Positions 1 through 11,168 of a stretch of 64,000 nt of DNA are shown here, piece by piece. The DNA lies in assembly GCA_029379385.1 (NCBI GenBank), contig CM055611.1:6324001-6388000 (forward strand), in the 5' to 3' direction. The notes below the pieces were generated by a model, which was not told the DNA's origin, ran no database searches, and was given only the letters and a program-made list of their open reading frames with translations. Position numbers and translations under genes: made by a program. The stretch comes from Quillaja saponaria. Taxonomy: Eukaryota; Streptophyta; Magnoliopsida; Fabales; Quillajaceae. The stretch's first letter is position 1, and each line of letters begins with the position of its first letter.

Positions 1-307
1 CTCCACTTATGATCACAAGCATCGATACTCAAATAAAACTCACAAGTCAAATCCCAAATTTCCACCCATGAAACATTCTATTCAGTGAACATCAACTCAA
101 GAAGTATAGATCCTAGAACTACATGTACGAACACAATAGTACAACTGAGTTGCAGGCTTGCAGCATCTAGTATATTGCTGTAAGTAACAATTGCAAAAAT
201 GTGTAAAAGCATAAGCCTCATATTAATCCAAAAGTAATATGAAATTCATATAAGCAGACAACATATTTTCGTGGCCAACTTGAATGACAAAGTATTAGTA
301 AACTAAC
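1..307 (-). other. Intron 2 of the SRAP gene (partial)
   Basis: AT-rich sequence downstream of the exon 2 donor on the minus strand. I see no coding similarity to the later SRAP motifs, so it is read as intron up to the window edge. Confidence 0.7.
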
Positions 308-883
308 CATCCTATAGTGATTCGGTTTCTCATTTTTCTTGGTGAAACTGGGAATTAGTCCCCATTTCATGCAATGGAGAACATGTCCTACACAATCAGG
401 CCCATCCTCTCGAAGAACGACTGGCAAGTTCGATCCCGGTGAAACATTGTAAGAGGGCCGATACCTAATTACATTCCCAGACTGAATCAATAAGCACTAA
501 AACACCACATAGCTAACAAATACACGAAACGTTCTTTGTTGGTAGAAAAGAAAAAAATTAATTTTCTCGTTCTGATTAAACCCTATATTAATCCAGTCCT
601 AAGAAACAGCTTCCACCACCTACTTGAAGTATAACTAAAAATTTAGTGGGAGCCCAAAATGACGTAAAACACATAAAAAATTTCACTTTATTTTCCCGGG
701 CTTTCTCGGAAACCAAAATGAAATGATGAACTTGAACGGACCTATCGTCACAACTACCCAGTGTGCTTGCAGGGAAGAGAGAGTTTACCGGTCCATATTA
801 ACGGTACGAACGGGACCATCGCTACGATAACAAGCCCTAGGAATGTCATCAGCTCTCAGAGTACAACGACCTCTCCCACACAT
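308..883 (-). CDS. HMCES: SRAP-domain protein (HMCES/YedK family), 5' part, exons 1-2
   Basis: SRAP proteins bind abasic sites in single-stranded DNA and form a covalent crosslink through the cysteine that follows the start methionine, shielding the lesion. Exon 1 (789-883) opens with Met-Cys-Gly-Arg, so the catalytic Cys2 is present, and ends at a GT donor (787-788) after 31 codons plus two bases. Exon 2 (308-464) follows an AG acceptor (465-466) and restores frame; residues 33-46 read YRPSYNVSPGSNLP and residues 66-71 WGLIPS, both SRAP hallmarks. It ends in phase 0 at a GT donor (306-307) after codon 84. I could not find exon 3, which should carry the rest of the active site, in bases 1-305, so the gene runs off the window. 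Intron 1 is 465-788. Start choice: Cys2 chemistry leaves only this ATG. No break is visible. Family confidence is high; gene function here is inferred. Confidence 0.9.
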
Positions 884-1213
884 CGATTGGGTTCTTCGAT
901 TTTGGTCTGACCCTGTGTTTTTGGCCAACTGAATAAGGGCGGGAAGGGAAAGGGTAAGGGAAATGTAAATGGAAACAGGAGTGATCGGTTACCATTTCAC
1001 TGATCAACGGTACATTTGAGAAACAAATATGACCGTTAGATTTACAATGTCTTGAGATTCCAGCACTGCTCATAGAGGCGTCCAATCGCGAAGTCCCAAA
1101 TGTTGTACTCTGCCTCCCTTCAATAGCATTTTTAGTCAACTTTCTCTCCAAAAAAAATCACTTTGTCTGGTTTGGATAAGCATTAGAGCATAACTCACGT
1201 TAATGATGGGAAC
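884..1213 (-). promoter_or_regulatory. 5' flank / presumed promoter of the SRAP gene
   Basis: About 330 bp separate the start codon from the poly-T tract that ends the neighbouring LINE. The stretch is less AT-rich than the rest of the window and holds short G-rich runs around 938-962. No clear TATA box is visible. That it is the promoter is inferred only from position. Confidence 0.4.
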
Positions 1214-1316
1214 TTTTTTTTTTTTTTGGTTATAGAAGAGGAAAGTAAAACAACAGAAAGAAAAACCAAGTTACATCAACAGCATACGGCGTTGCTACGC
1301 AACTCTGCACTATCAG

Positions 1317-1837
1317 GGATTTTTGGCCAAAGGGCCACTTTTTTAAACAAAAAACAGAAAGGGAAAAAACTAAACTAAAATGCCAATATAGGAGAACTGT
1401 AGAAACCGAATTTTAAAATTTGGTTTCTCTGTCCTAGGCACCACCTAAATTGTCACAATTTTAATTAGATAGCATTAAATACATAGTTAATATCAATAAT
1501 AACTACTAAATAATTTCTATATATAACAATTATCCGTTACAAAAATTATAGAAAAAAAAACTAAAAAATAAAATAACATGAGACATCGTCTAATTAGTCC
1601 AACAATCTTTCTAATGAGCAGTGCATTGTGCAGGTGTGCAGGTGTGCAGGCAACAAGACAAAGTGGCCCCATTATGTGACAAGTTGGGGACAAATGTGGC
1701 AATTCAGGTGGTGACTAAGAGATAGAAACTGAATTTTTAAATTTTCGGTTTCTATAATTCCCTTTTATTGACATCTAGTTTTTTTTCCCCTTTCCTGCTT
1801 TTTGTTTCAACAAGTGACCCCATTTAGCCAAAAATCT
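1317..1837. mobile_element. Non-autonomous Mutator-type (TIR) element in the LINE
   Basis: The first ~143 bp (1317-1459) and the last ~143 bp (1696-1837) are imperfect inverted repeats; outermost bases read GGATTTTTGGCC and, on the other strand, AGATTTTTGGCT, typical of plant Mutator-like termini. The arms share poly-A/CAGAAAGGGAAA, TAGAAACCGAA and CACCACCT blocks. A 9-bp duplication flanks it: CACTATCAG (1308-1316) and CACTATTAG (1838-1846), one mismatch. No transposase is present. Near each inner end is a short palindrome around GAAACC...GGTTTC. It lies inside the LINE RNase H/3' region, so it is younger than the LINE. Confidence 0.85.
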
Positions 1838-1846
1838 CACTATTAG

Positions 1847-2290
1847 CCTCCAAAATGTTGCAAAGAGAGGAAGGATAATAAGCCCAGTTAAACTTTTCTT
1901 CTTGATGGTCTAAGGCAAGATTGGCTAAATGATCTGCTGCTCTATTTCCTTCCCTGTGGATCTGAGTAATCTCGAATTCCCAGTCTAAAGAGATGAGGTG
2001 CTTAATGTCGCATATCAGAGGCCCATGAGCATTAACACTACACAGTATCCTTGCTAACCAATTGAATAACCACATTTGAATCAACCTCTACTAAAACATG
2101 TCAAAATCCTCTAGCCCAAGCAGCTAGAATGTCCTAGCCTCAGAATCCAAAATTCAGCTCTGATGGAACAATACCATCTCAATTTCTTGCCAAAGCCATG
2201 GATTCAATTGCCTTGACTACTGCAAAAAACACCCACCGTAACAGCCAATCATGGTTTCCCTCTTGGAGCACCATCAGTGTTAAGTTTAAA
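1847..2290 (-). pseudogene. LINE RNase H domain remnant
   Basis: The minus-strand stretch 1824-2084 contains EITQIHREGNRAADHLANLA, the last RNase H motif (His, then Ala-Asp) seen in plant LINE C-termini. The NTDGA motif ending at about 2250 belongs to the same domain. The frame is broken between them, and the 3' end is displaced by a Mutator-type insertion whose target duplication begins at 1838. Confidence 0.75.
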
Positions 2291-3106
2291 CCAACCCTCA
2301 AGAGGAGCCATCCAAGATATCCAAATCGAAGTGGTTCTTCTATTAGGAGTAAGGAGCTTAGTGGACTCTTCTGCTATCTCAATATCCTTCAAATACTTCA
2401 TAATGATATCCCTTATGAAGTGAGGCCACTCAAAACCCTCTTGAAAAATTAGCCTGTTTCTCCACTGCCTAAGATGCCAACAAGACAGACCAAAGATAGT
2501 AGGCCAGTTAACACTTATATCTTGCAATTTTAGATTCCTAACCAGCCACCTATCCTGGGATTTCGTGAAGAAATTATTAATTACCTCGACTTGAAGCATC
2601 AAGCACCACATATGTTGGGCACGGGGACAGTCCCTATGGATGTGTAGAGTTGTCTCCTTTGCCAAGTTACAACTTTCACAAAGAGGGCTAATATTCGCAA
2701 TACGGTGGGCTCTAACACTGTTAGTTAAGAGACAATTGTGACTACTAAGCTAAAGGAAATGCCTAGCCCTTGTTGGTCCCTTATAATTCTAAACTGCCTT
2801 CCAAATTGTAGGTTTGCTCTCATTTTCTTCAACAGTAATTAATTCATAAGCTGAAAAAACTGAGAACTTCCCATTTGCTGCCTTACCCCAAGCTCGAAAG
2901 TCCTTATTACCATGCAAAGAAGGGGGAAGTAAAGATTGAATTCGAAACCCTCTTAAGATATTAAAAATCCCTACCACTTGAAGCTGTAATACAGTCATAT
3001 ACTTTCTCCCAAGTGTCCGCCATGATTTCAGTTTGAAGCTTCTGCGATAAAAGAGGACCAGACTCAGGGGCCTAATTATCCATCCAAAAATTAATTTTGC
3101 TCTCAT
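2249..3106 (-). pseudogene. LINE zf-RVT and C-terminal linker remnant
   Basis: Two open stretches in consecutive order. The upstream one (2789-3106) ends AWGKAANGKFSVFSAYE, like the block before the zf-RVT domain of plant LINEs; the downstream one (2249-2665) contains a His-Cys rich part (HIHRDCPRAQHMW) typical of zf-RVT and ends KLNTDGAPRGKP, the first motif of RNase H with its catalytic Asp. The frames do not join. Confidence 0.7.
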
Positions 3107-3688
3107 CTCCCACTATCCATTGCATGCCATGTGAAATATCAGGCTAAACATGGCAGATGGATTTCTATAAAGGCGAGTCATAACCTTAGCTTTGATAGGG
3201 CTGGAGTAAGTCTCCTCCTTTGATATACTTTGCTTGCAAAATTTGAGACCATAGGCTTGTTGAATCATTAATCAATCTCCAACCATTTTTCATTATGAGG
3301 GCGTCATTTATCCTAGTGAGGTTCTTTAGTCCCAGACCCCCAAAGCTCCTATATTAAGCTATTTTGCCCTAACCAATTTTATGGAACTTTTTGGTCCCCT
3401 CTCCATCTCCCCTTAAAAAGCTTCGGCTATGCATGTCAATTTCATCACAAACATTCTTTGGGAGTTTCGATGACTGCATGGCATAAACTGAAGAACAGAT
3501 TGAACTAATATTGCTTTTCTAGCCATAGATAACATAAAAAGTCTTCCAACCCACTAAACGTATTTTAACTTTGTCAATAATGTACCTTTGATATTTCTTC
3601 AATTGTCGTCCGTGTAGTAATGGGACACATATGTGTCTGCCCAAGTCAGTTGTATGATTCAACCCATACTGTCTTTCAGTGTCTCTTA

Positions 3689-3967
3689 CTAAGCTATTCT
3701 TGACCCTTTATGTGCAGTAGAACTGAGATCTATCAAAGTTAACCTCTGCCCTGATGCATGCCCAAACTCCAAAAGGGTATCTCTGATAAGAGTAGCTTGT
3801 TCTGTTGTGGCTTTTGTGAAGAGTATAAGATCATTAGAGAATATTAAGTGGGAGACACTATGGCCATCCCGACCAATATTCATAGCTTTCCAAGAACCAT
3901 TCCTTACATTTTTTGCAATTAAATGACCCAATCGTTCCATGCAAAGCATAAAAATGTAAGGGGACAA
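3689..3967 (-). pseudogene. LINE reverse transcriptase core remnant
   Basis: A 92-codon open stretch reads SPYIFMLCMERLGHLI followed about 35 residues later by SHLIFSNDLILF. In working plant LINEs the second block is FADDL, holding two catalytic aspartates; here the first is Asn, so catalysis would be lost even without the surrounding stops. The family call is established knowledge; the substitution is read directly. Confidence 0.8.
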
Positions 3968-4410
3968 AGGGTCTTATCATCTTATACCCCTTTTTGGCAC
4001 GAAAGGATCAGTAACTTCTCCATTCCACAACACATGAAAGGAAGTGGAACTAACACAAATGCATAACTAAATTAACAAACCTGTCATCAAACCTAATAAG
4101 TTGCAGGGTTTCCTGGATGAAATCCTAACTCAGCCAATCATAAGTCTCATTGAGTGTAACAGCTCTGAGTAACAATGATGTTATCTTGAATGCTTCTACC
4201 AGAGACGAAGCTCACTTGGTTGGAAGCCACTAGACTGTTATAATATTTTTCAACAGGACCATTACAATCTTCTAGAGGATTGTACAAACAACTTTGCATA
4301 AACTGATAGGTCTGAATTGCTTCATGTTAGCAAGTTGATCAAATTTGGGAATTATACTTGTAAAAGTGCTGTTGATTCTTCCTACTTCATTAGGATTCTC
4401 CATGCCTTCT

Positions 4411-4719
4411 TTAATGAATTGACCAAGAGAATGACCCACAATGTTCCATTGAGACTAAACGAAAAACTGGTTGAAAACCGTTAGGCCCTGGGGCTTTGAA
4501 TGGATGCATTAAAAAAATGGCATGCTTTGCTTCCATCAAGTTAGCTAGTTGTGAAAGCTTGTGGCTGACTTCCATTTGGATTAAAGTGAATCCACTTGTA
4601 GTGATTAACTTGTCATGGTTAACTACGTCTTCTGCAAATAGATTCTTGTAATAGTTAATTACCAATGCTTCTAATTCTTCAGTATCCTCTAACCACTTTC
4701 CATCTTCATCTTGCCGCAT
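4411..4719 (-). pseudogene. LINE ORF2 linker / start of reverse transcriptase
   Basis: A 102-codon open stretch with the motif FKAPGPNGFQP, the conserved KAPGPDG block just upstream of the LINE reverse transcriptase palm, with the normal Asp replaced by Asn. It sits between the endonuclease and the RT core in the expected order. Broken at both ends by stops. Confidence 0.75.
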
Positions 4720-5121
4720 GACAATCTTGTTTCGTCCTATGCCTATTTAGCCTGGTAGTATGAAAGAAGTGGGTGTTGCGGTCTATATAAATAATCTATT
4801 TACTCCAGGATTTTAGAACCAAAGCACTTCCTCTTACTGCAATAATTCTAAGAGCTCTTGACGTACCTTATTTTTCAGCTGGTGTAAGGAATGAAAATTG
4901 TCCCGTTCCAAATCAACTTATATACCCTTCAGTCAAGCAAAGATTCTTCCTTTCCTTTTATTTAGTTTTCCATTATTGCAGTGGATCTATGAGGCCAGCC
5001 AATTTAGAGAGAACATCAATGGTGCCGTCCCAATGCTGATTCATGAATCCCACAAAAATCATTATGAAGCACCCACATAGCTTCGAATCTAAACGATGTC
5101 GAGTTCTTATAACCCCATGTA

Positions 5122-5800
5122 TCAAGAAGTAAAGGGTTGTAATCTGACTTTACTAGTGTGAGTACTTTGAGCAATGGCTTTAGAAAATTTATTTATCCAG
5201 GCATCATTGGCTAGGCCTCGTTTCAATCTCTTAAACACTCTCCTAAAGCTGCCTCGTCCAGCTCCTTTCCAAGTGTATTTCGGACCCTTGGCTCTAAGAT
5301 CCACTAGATGGCAACTCTTAGTCCATTGTCCAAACTGAGTATTTCTTCCACTGATACTTGGTGCTCCTCCTTTTTTCTCGTCTCCGCTAACAATGTCATT
5401 GAAGTCACCTATAATGCACCATGCTTTATTAATGTCGCAAGACAACTTCCAAATCTCATACCAGGACTCTTGTCGAATATCAGTCCTTGGACTTGCATAG
5501 ACAGTGGTTAGGAACCACCTTGTTGTTCTGCTCTCAATAATTTGACAATGAGTGAATTGAAGGTGAGTGAAAATTACTTGTAAATTTACCTGGCTCTTGT
5601 TCCATAAAATCCAAATACCATCCCAAATATCCCATAGCTTCTTCCAAGTGACTACTATCAAAACCTAATTTCTTAACAACTTGTTAAGCTTTCTCACCAC
5701 TTACTCGAGGTTTTATAATTACCACAAACTTCGGCTTGTGCAAATTCAGCAAAGTTTTCATTAATGGGAGTTCCAGGACAATATCCTTATAAAAAAAAAT
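5122..5800 (-). pseudogene. LINE endonuclease (EEP family) remnant
   Basis: Apurinic-type endonuclease domain of the LINE, which would nick the genomic target. On the minus strand ~5700-5790 encodes a stretch with HKPKF and PRVSGEKA, normal near the N-terminus of plant LINE endonucleases; a stop or frameshift follows, then a 179-codon open stretch (5122-5661) contains DGIWILWNKSQ, the IIGDFND motif holding the catalytic Asp/Asn pair, and a YTW motif. The usual RLDR-like motif reads FKRLKR here, so the Asp of that block is lost. Non-functional. Confidence 0.8.
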
Positions 5801-6300
5801 AAAAAATTGAAAGCTAGGACCCTGAAGGAGAATCACTCACTGGGTTTGTTCCTGTGGAACCAAACTTTCATCATGCATTTTACTCATGACGATATCACTA
5901 ACCCATCTTTATCTTTAGTCACAGACTGTACCTCATCTGAGTGATTTGGATTATCAACTCCCATTAAATTATCTGGAGGTATTGGTTGGTGGTACCCGAC
6001 ATTTTCCTTTAGCTTATGGGGCTAAAAGTTGGGAGTAAGGTGGAAAGGGGTTGGATTTGTAACAAGTGGGTAAGTTGAACTTACATGGGAGTCTAAGCTT
6101 GTTTGAGATGGTCCATGGCCCAATTGCGTTGAAGGCCCTGCACTCTCTACTCAGGTTGAACCTCAGGACGGGATTCCATCCTTTTGGAATGAACTGAGTG
6201 GAATGAACGTGATACTCCTTCCTTAATTAAAGGTTCATCACCCATAATCATAAAGCAGTCTTCCTTTGCAATTAATTCATGCATAACCATTTTTTGTCAA

Positions 6301-6809
6301 ATTCATCCTAAAAGTATTAAATTTTTTGTCACATCATCACAAATCTTAATTTTATGAATTTTCTAAAGAGGAGTGAGAAAGAAGATTTCAATTTAAAAAA
6401 AAAAATAAAAAAAATCAACTAAGCATACTTGTGGCAAAAATATTACATATAAATTTGTATGGGTCTCCAAAACTAAGGAATTTATGAGAATTTTACTTCA
6501 CTTGACCTCCCCAATAATATATGTATCTATAAAATTAAGGAATGAATCACACTTTCTTAACTACCGGCCAACTCCTTGAGGATGTTAATTTTATTGAGTG
6601 GACACATGATTAATGAGTCGATAAGTATATATATGTTTTTTATTGTTATTATAAAATACTAGTGAAAGTGTGGAGCTTGGCAGATTATCTAGTGTGCTTT
6701 GTATTTTGAGTGAGTCTTTAGGAGATTTTAGCTAATTAAGAGAGTTAGTGGTCCTCTAGTATAGTTGGTGAGTGAGTCCCAATCATATATTGGGTGAGTG
6801 GTTACTCAA
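6301..6809. other. AT-rich stretch with no recognised feature
   Basis: Between the fading LINE 5' side and the CACTA-like end. I see short homopolymer runs and no coding similarity. Confidence 0.4.
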
Positions 6810-7002
6810 CAATACAAGAAAATTAAGCATTTTCTACGGACCAGGTTTGTCGGGTAAACGATTACCATCAAACTTTTTATCAGAAATGGGTTGTAGAAAA
6901 AGTTATTTATGGGTAATAACAACAAACCATTGTCGGTAACGTTTTATAGATTTGGTAATGTTAAAGTTTGTCGGTAAAAGATATATCACCCACAAATCTT
7001 AT
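6810..7002 (+). mobile_element. CACTA-like terminal fragment
   Basis: Begins CAATACAAGAAAATTAAGCA, one base from the CACTACAAGAAA terminus of plant En/Spm (CACTA) elements, followed by CATTTTCTACGG and three spaced copies of a TTGTCGG(G)TAA motif (~6849, 6933, 6970), like CACTA subterminal repeats. No inverted partner end was found in the window, so this is probably a broken end. It is cut at ~7003 by a Tourist-like element. Confidence 0.45.
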
Positions 7003-7565
7003 TTATTGGTATTACCTAGAAACCTGCAGATTGTAAAAGATAGATTAATTATAAGTCAGATTGCAAAAGTCAGCTTGATCATAAACCAATATGTGATTGG
7101 TATGCAGATTGCAAAAGTTACTTTAAATATGTCATTACCATTAACGACATGTATAACAATAATATTTTATTTACATATTGCATAAGTTTTTTTAATATTT
7201 TATTATTATTTAGTTAATAATAAAATATTTTTCTATATGCTACATTATTAAACAATGTATTGTAATAATGATTATATGAATATCATATTACATAATATGA
7301 TTTTTCAAGTGCATAAAATAAAATATTAGATTTGAGTTAGATATGACATCTATTAATATATAAAGATATATAATAAATTAGACAATTCTATGTTCACATG
7401 CAATCTAAAAAGTCAAAAACTCTACTATAGCTATTACTATCAATTGGGGAATATTGATTGCGAATTGAGAAAATCTCAATCTTTTAGGAAACCAAATGCT
7501 TCCAATTCCACATATTGGACTCCTTAATTGGTAACCAGACTTTGCAATTTGTATACCAAAAGAAA
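7003..7565 (-). mobile_element. Tourist-like (PIF/Harbinger) MITE, copy 1
   Basis: The right end read on the minus strand starts TTTGGTATACAAATTGCAAA; the left end contains TTGGTATTACC and a diverged GCAGATTGTAAAAG. The whole stretch aligns by eye, in reverse, with the split element at 8915-9022 plus 21313-21806, including the blocks CATATTACATAATAT and TAATAAAATATTTTT. That paralogue supplies the element limits. No coding sequence. Confidence 0.65.
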
Positions 7566-8911
7566 TCTCAGTTTAGTAAGACTAACTTAAAATGATTTTC
7601 TATGATCTTAAAACAAGTTTGCCTATAATACTATATGTATATCCAAAAGTTAGTTTGCATATTATAACAAATAATGGATGAGATAAGTTTTAATCTAAAA
7701 ATATTATACTAGGTACTATCCATAGAGGTGACACTCTAAAATTCAAACAACTATACATATGGGAGCTTGAAGAAGCCTGTTTAAGGACAATATGAAGAAA
7801 TAAATTAATCAATTACAACTTTCGATAACAAATTAAAAGTAGGAATGGATTAAACTAACAAAGGAGAGAGTGAATTCCTATAAAAACCTCTTGCTAAACG
7901 ATTCTATACCAAAATAAATAAAGCTACAACCCTACGTATGAAACCCAAGTTTCTAAATTTAGTACAATCATCTATTACCACCTCTAGTGAGCTACAAAAA
8001 ATTATCATAACAACTAAATAATAAAATTTAATAATAACTATATTTATTTTTCAACTTAATTATTGAACTTAAGGATTCACACAAAACATATTAGCTAATG
8101 AAAGACAAATACCAAGAATTAAAATTTTATTTAACCTATTTACATAACCCTTTAGCTATATCAAGCAAAGAAAATCAAGTAATTTTCATTATACCCATCA
8201 GTATTACTAAATTATTTAAAATAAATCAATTTATCAAAAATTGATTCAATAAAAAAATAATTAGAACACACTAATTAAATCATTTCTCAACTAAAATTTG
8301 TAACAAGCAATTCATGATCTCTCTTTTTTACTCACATAAGTATAAATCATGTAAATTTAGGTCTACAAAAATAAAAGAAAAATAGTACATCCAAAATTAC
8401 AAATTTAGTTTTACTACCTACAATAAATAGACCTAAGAAACCAAGGCATGTTTACTTGTGAATCTATATGAATCAAAGTAACAAACAGAACAAAAACATT
8501 GGGAAATGAAATATAAGACAATGATGGAGTAGTTTAACGAGTGATGATTCAAATCAATGAGGGATGTGGATCACAATGAATCTAAACAAAATATAGTGAG
8601 ATAAGGAGACAAGTTGTTTCAAAAAAAATTAAATGAGGAAAAATAAAAATAAGGATGGCGAACCTCACCTCATTCATGTCTAGTAAAGTGGAGATCAATG
8701 GCAGGAGAGATATTCTTTAACTTGTACGACATATAGGACAAGGAAGTATGAAGTAATTGAAATGTGGTCTTCAACCAAGTAAATGGGGAGTAGAAAAATA
8801 AAGTGAAAGACCAAATCTTGATCTTCATGTGATCAAAAAGAGGATGGTGGAAAAATAAATAAATAAATAAGAAGAAAATGGTCACATAATTTGTTTGTAG
8901 TATCTATAGAC
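7566..8911. other. AT-rich intergenic stretch
   Basis: Very AT-rich with many short A/T runs and no coding similarity. The only ORF (8670-8885, minus) is low-complexity and Phe/Leu-rich, and is probably chance. Confidence 0.4.
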
Positions 8912-9685
8912 TAAAGCCTATTTGGTATACTGAATTGCAAAGTCCAATTGTTGATTGAGGAGTCCAATCTGTGGATTAGGAGCGTTTGGTTTCTTGAAAG
9001 ATTACGATTGGTTCAATCGCAATGTCACACCGTTCAATTAAATGTATGACTAGCCGTAGGAGTGGATAACCAAATCCCTGTAACTCTGGATACTCATTTA
9101 CAATGCACAACTAACATTCAAACAAATTACAGTTAAGACTACAGAAAACTTTACTGAAATAATTAAATAATAAAGATGGTAAGTAGATATTTACTGAAAA
9201 TTTGGCAGAGGTTTCCGCTGAAGAGGAACATGCCATATAAGATGTATAAATACTCTTGGTTACAATTTACTAATAAACCATAACATCAAAACATACAGTG
9301 GAGCCATGCTCCTAACAACACATCAGATGTATGCAGTTACTTCAACATATATACAATAGTACATAAAGCCCTAAGTGACTGCAAGTGTCACCCAACATCT
9401 TTAAGTATGTGACTCTGATATATATCTTGCCACAGTAATATCGGCAGGTAGCAAATCCTGACATCACGAACTGTGTATTCTTGATACTGAAAAAAACAAC
9501 CATAGAGGAAAAGGTGAGTCATAATGGCTCAACGAGCAAATAACAAACCCTAAGGGTACCAACATCAATCAATACATAATCATACATATCATTAGTTAAA
9601 TACATGTAACCATATTCATGTCTTAATTTAACAATACACATATGTACTTGTAATCATCAGAAAGTCATCGTTTCACATGTTTCAT

Positions 9686-9688
<3 letters not shown>

Positions 9689-9738
<50 letters not shown>
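9689..9738. repeat. (AT)n microsatellite
   Basis: Pure AT dinucleotide run of about 50 bp inside the solo LTR. Confidence 0.95.
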
Positions 9739-9740
<2 letters not shown>

Positions 9741-11163
9741 ATTCAAATATTCATAATTCACAATTTTAAACAAAGTAATCAAAGCATACAAGATATGCAA
9801 ATGGCTAACGAGTAATTAGCCCTGCACAATAGCATCATCCCACTGGTCATATATGCACTCGTACAACAGATTAATCTTGATATATAATTCATCCTATCGG
9901 GGCTGAGTACTCTACTTTTAAAATAATCATCAGAATCAAAATATTTCAGAAACTCAAATCAAAAGATCCTAAGTGCACCTGGATTTCAATTTCGAAAATA
10001 AGATCAATCTTAGAAGATTTCACTTTGTTGACCCTTATCAACCACAAACAATGTCAAACAAACACAATTCAAATACATACACAATTGTACATAATAATCT
10101 GGCAACCAAGATACACGTATTTCACTCACTAAATTTAAGAACGCAATTCATCAGTTTGCCTAGCCTGTAAAGATGTTAGAATGTCTTCAACATGATTCAA
10201 GCTGAAAATCGTAATTCATATATTATTTAACATATTTCTTTTATGATTGATTCTTCAATTCTAAATTCACTATTTCTTTACAAATGTTTATGTAAAATAA
10301 CTTTTATATGCATAATAACATTCAAATTATTATTTATTTATCTTATCTTATCTTATTATTATTTTATTTTTATTTTATTTTAATTTGTTTAACACATGAC
10401 ATGCATATTTCATTCTACATGAATTCGAAGTTCTTATACTTATTTACCTTCCAATATGATAGGTATAACCTCATAAATTTCTTGTATTACTTATATTCTA
10501 CTATTGAATTGAACTTAATTCAATTATCTAAAATTATTCAAGAATTGGAACTATATACTTCCACCCTGAATATAATTAAATTTTTAACTTACTAATTATC
10601 TATACTTTAGTTTAAATATAACAATAAAAAAAAATAAAACAATTCAAAGTTAAATCTAATTGTCTTGACTCTTTTTACATATAAGCTATTTTGTTAAAAG
10701 TCTTTGCTCTAATATCCTATAAAAACTTTTAATTAACACACAAATATAGAACTTAACATAATTAAAACTAATTACTTTAGCTAGAAACTATCATGTTCCA
10801 CTTATATAAGGCTCACGGTTAAGAGGATTTCCTGCACCTCTATTTCCTTCTTGCTACCTTGATCTTAAAGAGGTGTAAATCTCTATTTTCTTTTCTATTT
10901 GCAGTCATTTATAAGGAAACTATTGGTAGTCGAATTGCTGCTTAAACAAGAAATAAGCACTTGCTGACTTAATTTCAATATGAAGTTATACCTTTCCTTC
11001 CACACAACCAAATGTCAACTAATTCTTGCATAAAATATAAATATTAGTACATTCAATTCATACCTTTCACTCAATCAATTAACCAGCCAGCAACTAACCA
11101 ACCAACAAAACTCGCATCACCATCAAAACAAGAGAAAACTAATCCTAAAAGAGATTATGGTAG

Positions 11164-11168
11164 CCTTC
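11164..11168. repeat. Target-site duplication CCTTC, left
   Basis: CCTTC directly before TGTCAC at 11169; the identical 5-mer follows the other end at 20697-20701. Confidence 0.9.

Larger units (their letters stand above)
1214..6300 (-). mobile_element. Decayed LINE (L1-type non-LTR retrotransposon)
   Basis: Minus-strand coding remnants follow the order expected of a plant LINE: endonuclease (~5122-5800), a linker with the KAPGP motif (~4411-4719), reverse transcriptase (~3689-3967), zf-RVT-like region (~2249-3106), then RNase H (1847-2290). A 14-base poly-T run (1214-1227) at the low end fits the element's poly(A) tail. The 5' edge is uncertain; 5810-6300 on the minus strand is low-complexity and could be the ORF1/ORF2 junction, but I saw no intact zinc knuckle. 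Every domain is broken by stops or shifts, and I found no target duplication. A Mutator-type element interrupts the RNase H end. Confidence 0.85.

Noticed and set aside
849..1151. 100-codon ORF on the minus strand overlapping SRAP exon 1
   Set aside because: Different frame from the clear SRAP exon 1 and no family resemblance; exon 1 explains the coding signal.
5308..5511. Plus-strand ORF
   Set aside because: Antisense shadow of the LINE endonuclease.
7441..9022. One 1.6-kb inverted-repeat transposon bounded by 7455-7560 and 8921-9022
   Set aside because: The TTTGGTATAC termini face inward, and each arm is better explained as the end of a separate Tourist-like element in opposite orientation.
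9689..9738. Replication origin or promoter at the long AT run
   Set aside because: Simple microsatellite within an LTR; no other supporting signal.
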